Shown one piece after another: positions 58,225 to 64,000 of a DNA stretch of 64,000 bases. The notes under the pieces were generated by a model. That model was not told the origin of the DNA. It was given only the letters and a program-made list of their open reading frames with translations, and made no database searches. The translations under genes were made by a program, and so were the position numbers. This DNA comes from Poa pratensis (lineage: Eukaryota; Streptophyta; Magnoliopsida; Poales; Poaceae), in contig CAMZMU010000111.1 in assembly GCA_947311845.1 (NCBI GenBank), forward strand, positions 22,595,332-22,659,331, in the 5' to 3' direction. Within the stretch, counting starts at the first letter, position 1. Every line of letters begins with the position of its first letter.

Positions 58225-60648
58225 GCGCCACCGTCGAACCCAGTACGCCGGCGTTCGTCGTCGTTGTCCACGCTGCCCGGCCGTGGAGACAGCTTAGCCG
58301 GGCTGCATACCGGGCCTCTCGGGTGCACAGACGGTCCCTGGGCCGGCCCAAACCGGGCAGAGGACCGGGCAGCTCTGTTAGCAGGCCGGCCTCACAACCG
58401 GCCCAACCGGGCTGGAGGCCGGTTACACAGATTTTTCTCGTGCTGTTTATTTTTCTTTTTCCTCCCTTTGCGCATGAGTCCCGCTACTCCCTCGCGCACC
58501 TAAGGACATCAAACCCCGATGATTCTATTAATTCCTCTCTCTCTCGAATCCGAGTAGTTAAGTTTTGTTGTTGATTAAATTCAACTTAATTAAAATTACG
58601 AATTTAAATGAGAAAATTATAAAGATAATAACTTTTTATCGGGACCCCGAAAAATGTGTTCCTTATATCGAGATGCTCAGAAAAACATGAATCATCCAGA
58701 ATCATCATCATCATGCATAATTGATCACAATTACAACAATGTGCTCTAATAGTATTTCAAAATCATTAAGTTTAAATATGGGGTTTATTTCCAAATCATG
58801 CAATAAATATAACGGGGACCCCATTTAACTTGTTGGTCCTGTTCAATGCTTCTAGGGTGCATCTAAAATGTCATATCATCATTTTTGTATGCATTGCACA
58901 ATTGCCATGTGTTGATTGTTGTTTTTGCTTTCCGGTGTTGTTTGCTCTCCGGTAGATCACGAGTTCGGAGTTGAGCATCATTACTCCGACGAGCAGTTCG
59001 ACTCCTCCGCTCAACAAGGCAAGCGTAATCCCCCCTCTGAGCATGTCTTATCCTATTTCCGCAAATATTTTCTCCACTATAATATTGCATGCGGTTCCAA
59101 ATGTCAATTTTATTGGATTAGAGTATCCTATAGTTGCATTAAGATTCCGATGCCAATTACCTGTTTCCCCTCCTATTATCCATAGGTTTGTACTGTTGGC
59201 CTGAAATACTTAACTATGCAATGTTGATGCTTAGCCATGCTTAGTTAAATGCTTAGCCGTCCGATGGATACTTCATGTTGGAAACAGGTTGTTGAAGTGT
59301 TCAGATGATGGTGGAGAGATTGTGGTGACAGGTAATAAAATGCTTAAAGGTGGGGATGAGAGGCCACTTTGGTATGGTGGTGTTTTGTCTCACTTCCGCC
59401 GCCTAGGTGCGAGTTCTTTACCTCTTGAACCAAGAATGAGCACGCTTCCTTTCGGTGGGCTATATGGAACCCCGTCGACCAACTAACTTGAGCGGGACTA
59501 GCCAGGGTCCTCTAGTTTGGTTTTCCATTTGCGTGTGCGTTGAAATGGTGCCAAGACTGGGATGAGGATGGTGGTGTTAGGAAAATGAGTGGCCACGGGG
59601 CACGGTGTTGATGATCCGCTGCTCCGTCCTCACTGATGATCCTGGGTTAGTCCTTAACAAGGTAAAGGTTGTAACCGTTCCCACTCAGCCGGCTTTCCCC
59701 GGAAGAGAGCTAAGCGTAGGCAATGAGCGGGCGGTACCGAAGGTAAACACAGTGCACCCTGCAGGGTTAAATCTTTTCGAAAAGCCGTGTCCGCGGTTAT
59801 GGACGAACTTGGGAAGTGAAGGTAGGATCATAGAATAACTTTAACGGAATGATTAAAAACTGGGTACTAGAGGTACCACTCAAGAATGCAAGGTTGACTT
59901 CCTCGAGGGTGATTCGGGGAGGTGCCTTTGATGAACAGGTACAGTGGTTGATGATGGTTGATGAAGAGAAAAGTGATCAAGAAAAGAGTCACTTCTTACC
60001 CCCTTTTGAAAACTATTCTGATTAGTCGATGCCATTGAGTTATGTTTTAGTAAATAAAATCAGCTTTATGCAAAACAGCCATAAAACCTTGAAAGCCTCA
60101 TCGAGCTAATGCTCTATATATAATCTTGCGAGTTCGTCGAACTCAACGTCGTTTGTTTTGTTTCAGAGGAGGACTTCACCGACCTCGAAGGTGGGTTCTT
60201 TGTGGACGTCGACAAGTAGTCTGGGGTTCCCAGGTGGCAGCTTGGGACATCCCGGAACAGCTGGCGCTGGATGTTTATTTGTAGGCCTCTTAGGCCATAA
60301 TTTGGTTCTTGTTGTTTAGAACAACCTAATTTGCTTCCGCTTGTTGTAATGTTGGGTCTGTGACCTCTGGTTGTCATTTGCTATCTTCTCTATTATAAGA
60401 GTTGAACTATATGATTTGTGTCGTAGAGTCTGTGATGTGCCAGTTGTTCCACAAGTCTTGATCTCTCTATTATGCTTTGAGGGCTGAGCCTGTGTTAAGG
60501 CATCAATTGGGGTGTTGCGTTGCCGGTTATTCCGAGCAACGCCTGCCAAAGGTTTTGGCCGGGGATTGGTAAACCCGTAACCTCCGGTTGTATCGCTTAA
60601 CCGGTGACACTCAGCATCACAGTATAGCAGTCGGGTCAGGGCGCTACA
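58225..60648. repeat. Right part of the outer LTR-type insertion
   Basis: This resumes the outer element after the nested Gypsy. It has GGCCGG-rich repeats at 58290-58430, then AT-rich and mixed sequence with no gene. Short open frames (for example 58916-59185) show no known domain. It ends GGGCGCTACA at the TGCTG duplication. Confidence 0.65.
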
Positions 60649-60657
60649 TGCTGCTTA

Positions 60658-60920
60658 GACTAGTCACAATGGGAGTAACATGAGGAGTAACATCAGTGCC
60701 ACGTAGGCAAAAAATCTGATGTGGCGGGTAATTAATGAGGAGAGAGATGGTTGTGGTAACTAGCTATGTTACCATAACATCACACATTTCAAGGCAAGAT
60801 GAGTGTATAACCTATTAAATATGACACTACACACATGTTACTCCCCACTATGGAGGTAGTAACTTAGAGTAGTAACATATGCATGTTACTAGTCTAAGTT
60901 ACTCCCCATTGTGAGCAGCC
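60658..60920. mobile_element. Tourist-like MITE in MATE exon 10, TSD TTA
   Basis: 263 bp with inverted ends GACTAGTCACAATGGGAGTAAC and GTTACTCCCCATTGTGAGCAGCC (partial match), flanked by TTA at 60655-60657 and 60921-60923. The TTA duplication points to PIF/Harbinger-Tourist. Removing it joins CTTA to CTCGATG, giving the MATE codons for A-Y-S-M. Confidence 0.86.
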
Positions 60921-61596
60921 TTACTCGATGGCAAGTCGATAACCTATATTCATTTATTTGTGCTCTGGCTTCCAGCCTTTTCTCTGACGCATTCCATTCA
61001 ATTCTGGACCCCTCAGATGTTTGTGGCTATCGCCAGTATCGTTTGCATTGTCACCCTCACAAGTTATGGTGGTTTTATTGGAATTTGGATAGCTTTGTCG
61101 ATCTACATGTGCCTCCGCATGTTTGCAGGATTCTGGAGGTACAATTATCAAAGTACTCAGAATTTATTCTATGGAATTTTATTATCACGTAGAGAACAAC
61201 AAATCTCCTTCACTAATGACTTGTTAAATAGAGTTTTCTGTTATGTACTACAGATTGTCAAATGGAGGTGTAAGATGTTATCCTTGGTGGAATTTCCTAA
61301 TTTCACATATAAAACCATAACTGACTACACCATACATTGTTTATTTATTTTTCTGAAGAACCTATTGCTCGAGTTTTCAATTTTCAGTTTGGGTACTCTT
61401 TGTTTTCAGGATTGGGACTGCACGAGGGCCCTGGCTTTCCTTCGTGACTGAACATGTACTAGAACAATATGTGCACCTTGCTGCGCCATTTGTTCTTTAC
61501 CATTGTGATTCACTACGGGAAAAAACTGCCTTGAAGAACTTCCTCACATTTGACATCCATCATACTGTATGTAAAGGGACACTGTGGTTGTTATAA

Positions 61597-62069
61597 TGGT
61601 TTAATTGGAAGAGCCTTGGAAGCCAATTTACCGGGGAGAGCACACATATAAATATTTAATCTCATGAGAAAATTATATCCAAATAAAAAAAGAACTATAG
61701 AGGGTACATCGCAAAACATATCATAGTATGTCTCAAACAGTAATAGAACCCACGAATGAACCTTGTATTGTACTACTAATTATCTAACTGAAAACTAACA
61801 ATCCATTTCACCAACCTCACAAGGTCACATCTTCCATCAGAATATATGTACACATCAACTCTTGAGGGAAAGTAGAGAGCTAGTGCTATTTTCACAACCG
61901 ATTTTCTCTTGCTACAGTTGAAAAGCTACTCAAGTTCAAAGCAAAGTTACACCTAAAAATTTCTGTAATTTAGGTTTCGTTCATGTTCACATTTTGCAAC
62001 AGTCTCTACTTGTGGTCATAACTTTGGTGATAGACTGTCAAATACCATTCATGATTTCCTTACAATGTA
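61597..62069. other. 3' flank of the MATE gene
   Basis: AT-rich and non-coding. It may include the original 3'UTR. No polyadenylation site could be fixed and no repeat stands out. Confidence 0.45.
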
Positions 62070-62228
62070 CTCCCTCCGTTCCCAAATATAAGATGTTTTA
62101 GACTTTGTCCACATTCACATGTACACAAATGTATCTAGACACATTTCATGTGTATGTTCACTTATTTTATTATACATGTAGACAACATGTGTAACATCTA
62201 AAACATATTACATTAGGAACGGAGGGAG
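62070..62228. mobile_element. Stowaway-like MITE
   Basis: 159 bp with ends CTCCCTCCGTTCC and GGAACGGAGGGAG, flanked by TA at 62068-62069 and 62229-62230. Inner arms AAGATGTTTTAGA and TCTAAAACAT extend the fold. Confidence 0.9.
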
Positions 62229-62230
62229 TA

Positions 62231-64000
62231 GCAGCATAAGGGGAAAATGATTGGTTTTGAGGTTTTTTATATAGTGGAACGACTTGTAGTAACACAATGC
62301 TTGAAATCGATAGATTTCTTCTGCGAAGTCGATTCTGGTGGCCTTCCTTGGTGAACTTGCCGTCATAGACTGTTCGACAACATGAGTCATGGATAAACCA
62401 ATCGAAAGTATAGTATGTGAGCAGGAGCGTAGGCGCCGTCCCGAATGAAAAGTGCTTCGAGACCAGATAAATGGGTTTCACACACATCTCTCAAAGACAA
62501 GCATGTTTTTCTTTTTCTTTTGTGGAGCAGTGTGTTGGTTTGACCGGAAGTTCTAGTACTTCCATTTAAACTGCCATAACGTCTTATATTTAGAGACAGG
62601 GATTCATCGTCTAATTAACACCTCTTCTTTTTTTTTTTCTTTTTTTTTGTTTAAGCCCGACCCATGTGCCCCAATGGCTCTCAAAATTGTGGGCCGGGTC
62701 GGTGACCCAGCGGCTGACCCGGCCCATCCCCATCTTGACGTTTGTCTACTCTGGAAAAATCTCACGAGCTGGCGATCGAGCTGATGGCCATATTTTGAGA
62801 AGCGTGTACAAGTGCCTTTCTTGGCGTACACAGGTGGTCAAGTCCCCAGAATGCTCGTATTGATCGATCGACAGCAACAATCGCAATGCTAGCTATGTTA
62901 TTCATATGATACTCTAAAAGGGCATCTATTCGAAAATCAACACTTATGACGAGAAATTATTCACCTGAAGAAAATAAAATCTACTCTTTTCTTGAGTGGA
63001 AGCGATTACCCCTTTTTCGAGAGACCAAACTGGATATGCCGTCAATCGGGTCTGCTTCGAACAAACTTGACGGCAGAGAATATATTCTCCATGCCCATAC
63101 ATGTTTGGTTTCGAAAACTGTCTCCGCTCTAAGTATTCCATATATTCTCTTCCTCGGGAGCATATTACCTGTTCATGATAATGCCAGATATATGCCACCA
63201 TGCATCATTCTGTAGCGCAATTTTCGTGTGGGATATGTGTGAGCATATGCATGCACATGCTGCTGATCGAGCGCTCGCCGACTGAAACTGACACACGCTT
63301 TTCCATCAGTCGTAGCCATCGGTCTGCTGGCTACGGCTAGCTCCATGGTCGGTCATGCGTTGAACTTTCCTGACGTGAATGCGGAAAAGCATACCCGGGC
63401 GGAATTGATTCCAGTGGTGGTCGCGGCGGAGTTGGACAGAGATCGATACGCATACCGGCATACGCTGATCAATTCATCGTGATCTTCTGGGCCGGGCTTG
63501 GTACATGGGAAACTCTACAGGGCAATGCAATGCAGGTGCACGAAGACACGGCTTGTGCTTGTGTGTTTGTGACCAGATGCAGAGTCAGATGCGGAGTCAC
63601 ACTGAGTAAATCGGAGTAATGGCATAGTGACAACTTGAGGAAGAAGACATCGGTCGAGCTGACCAAGATAGTACCGACGGAATGTTACTTACGGGTCGGC
63701 GAGGGAGTGTACGTTGCAGTTGAGTCTTTGCGTGACTGGTTACATAGGTGTGCACTCCCTGCCTTGCAGGCAACGGAAGGATCGGAAGCTCAGAGGTAGA
63801 AACCCTGTAGGCAGATCATCATCATCGCTCGATGTACGAACAAGTTGTGTGTGCGTGGAGATGGTGGTCGTGTAATCTCGAGCAGAGGCCACAAGTGCCA
63901 CCCACCCCGCCGGCATCCGCACAAACCGAGCAGAACGTCCCCCCCGAGGTAGCAACGTGTTGAGCTGCTCAACATTGGGTGGTTGTTGGATCGAATGGTG
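62231..64000. other. Intergenic, no gene seen
   Basis: No open frame up to the window end shows a known domain, and no exon series with consistent splice sites was found. A T-rich tract lies at 62625-62650. A gene starting beyond 64000 could use part of this as its promoter. Confidence 0.45.

Larger units (their letters stand above)
50333..60648. mobile_element. LTR-type insertion in MATE exon 10, TSD TGCTG (contains nested Gypsy)
   Basis: The outer element starts GGTAACAGCCC and ends GGGCGCTACA. It is flanked by TGCTG at 50328-50332 and 60649-60653. Its own sequence is 50333-51367 plus 58225-60648, about 3.46 kb; the rest is the nested Gypsy with one TSD copy. The first base would be T in a canonical TG...CA LTR. 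No second LTR copy, primer site or coding region was seen, so a long solo LTR is the best reading. It has GC-rich sequence at 50870-51360 and GGCCGG/CCGGGC motifs at 58290-58430. Removing it restores the MATE codons. Confidence 0.75.
46148..61596 (+). pseudogene. MATE efflux transporter (FRD3/DTX42-like), split by nested elements
   Basis: Multidrug-and-toxin-extrusion family; the closest plant group (FRD3, AACT1, DTX42) exports citrate for iron movement or aluminium tolerance. Exons: 46148-46197, 46756-46877, 47221-47427, 47508-47695, 48111-48246, 48759-48855, 48989-49089, 49338-49501, 49990-50103, 50248-50332 continued at 60654-60657 and 60924-60930, 61017-61138, 61410-61596. Motifs: MDGGGRHPFSVFFQGARLAF, DPLASLVDTAFIGHIG, NQVSRIAIFPLVSVTTSF, RGLKDTKTPLYATVAGDA, INALAFVFDGVNYGASDF, IGIWIALSIYMCLRMFAGFW. 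Lesions: a helix of about 25 residues is missing after TATASRV in exon 9; exon 10 holds a 10.3-kb insertion plus a MITE; the last exon is frameshifted after ARGPW and runs to 61596. Without the insertions 527 codons stay open, but as it stands this is probably a pseudogene. Confidence 0.87.

Noticed and set aside
62944..63215. Overlapping 85- and 89-aa frames on opposite strands
   Set aside because: No domain, splice or promoter evidence; open frames this size are expected by chance.

Overview
This is nuclear DNA from a grass, most likely a large-genome pooid (Triticeae-like) species. The evidence is short GT-AG-spliced plant genes separated by nested LTR retrotransposons, Mutator- and Harbinger-type DNA transposons, Stowaway and Tourist MITEs, an Au-like SINE and LINE 3' ends. 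All gene identities come from reading translated sequence; no database search was run.

Layout. (1) 1-9.6 kb: a complete 22-exon RIC1-type gene (+, about 1,124 aa), a Rab6/Ypt6 GEF subunit, with a 5'-truncated LINE in its upstream region. (2) 9.6-16.5 kb: a PIF/Harbinger transposase relic split by a perfect solo LTR; a small intact gene (-) encoding a secreted precursor with two almost identical hevein domains; a TIR element filled with tandem repeats; and a cytochrome P450 pseudogene (-). (3) 16.4-21.2 kb: a Mutator-like element carrying a FAR1-type transposase gene (-), interrupted by a 429-bp solo LTR whose removal restores the reading frame. (4) 21.2-22.7 kb: a GC-rich Pack-MULE-like element. 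(5) 23.0-25.8 kb: a complete USB1 (U6 snRNA exonuclease) gene (+), with a SINE ending just before its start codon and a LINE tail in its 3' region. (6) 26.6-37.3 kb: LTR-retrotransposon remains on the minus strand: a Gypsy-like 3' end and a gag-only Copia derivative whose 5' LTR has 130-bp inverted termini. (7) 38.7-45.8 kb: a complete but decayed Copia element (-) with target-site duplication CATCT. (8) 46.1-61.6 kb: a MATE transporter gene (+) of the FRD3/DTX42 type. Its exon 10 is split by a 10.3-kb nested LTR insertion and by a Tourist-like MITE a few bases away; removing both restores the codons. (9) 61.6-64 kb: intergenic sequence with one Stowaway-like MITE.

The host genes (RIC1, USB1, hevein, P450, MATE) are functionally unrelated. 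The window mainly records repeated transposon insertion, and many insertions can be proved to the base by their target-site duplications. I see no operon-like or defence-type system.
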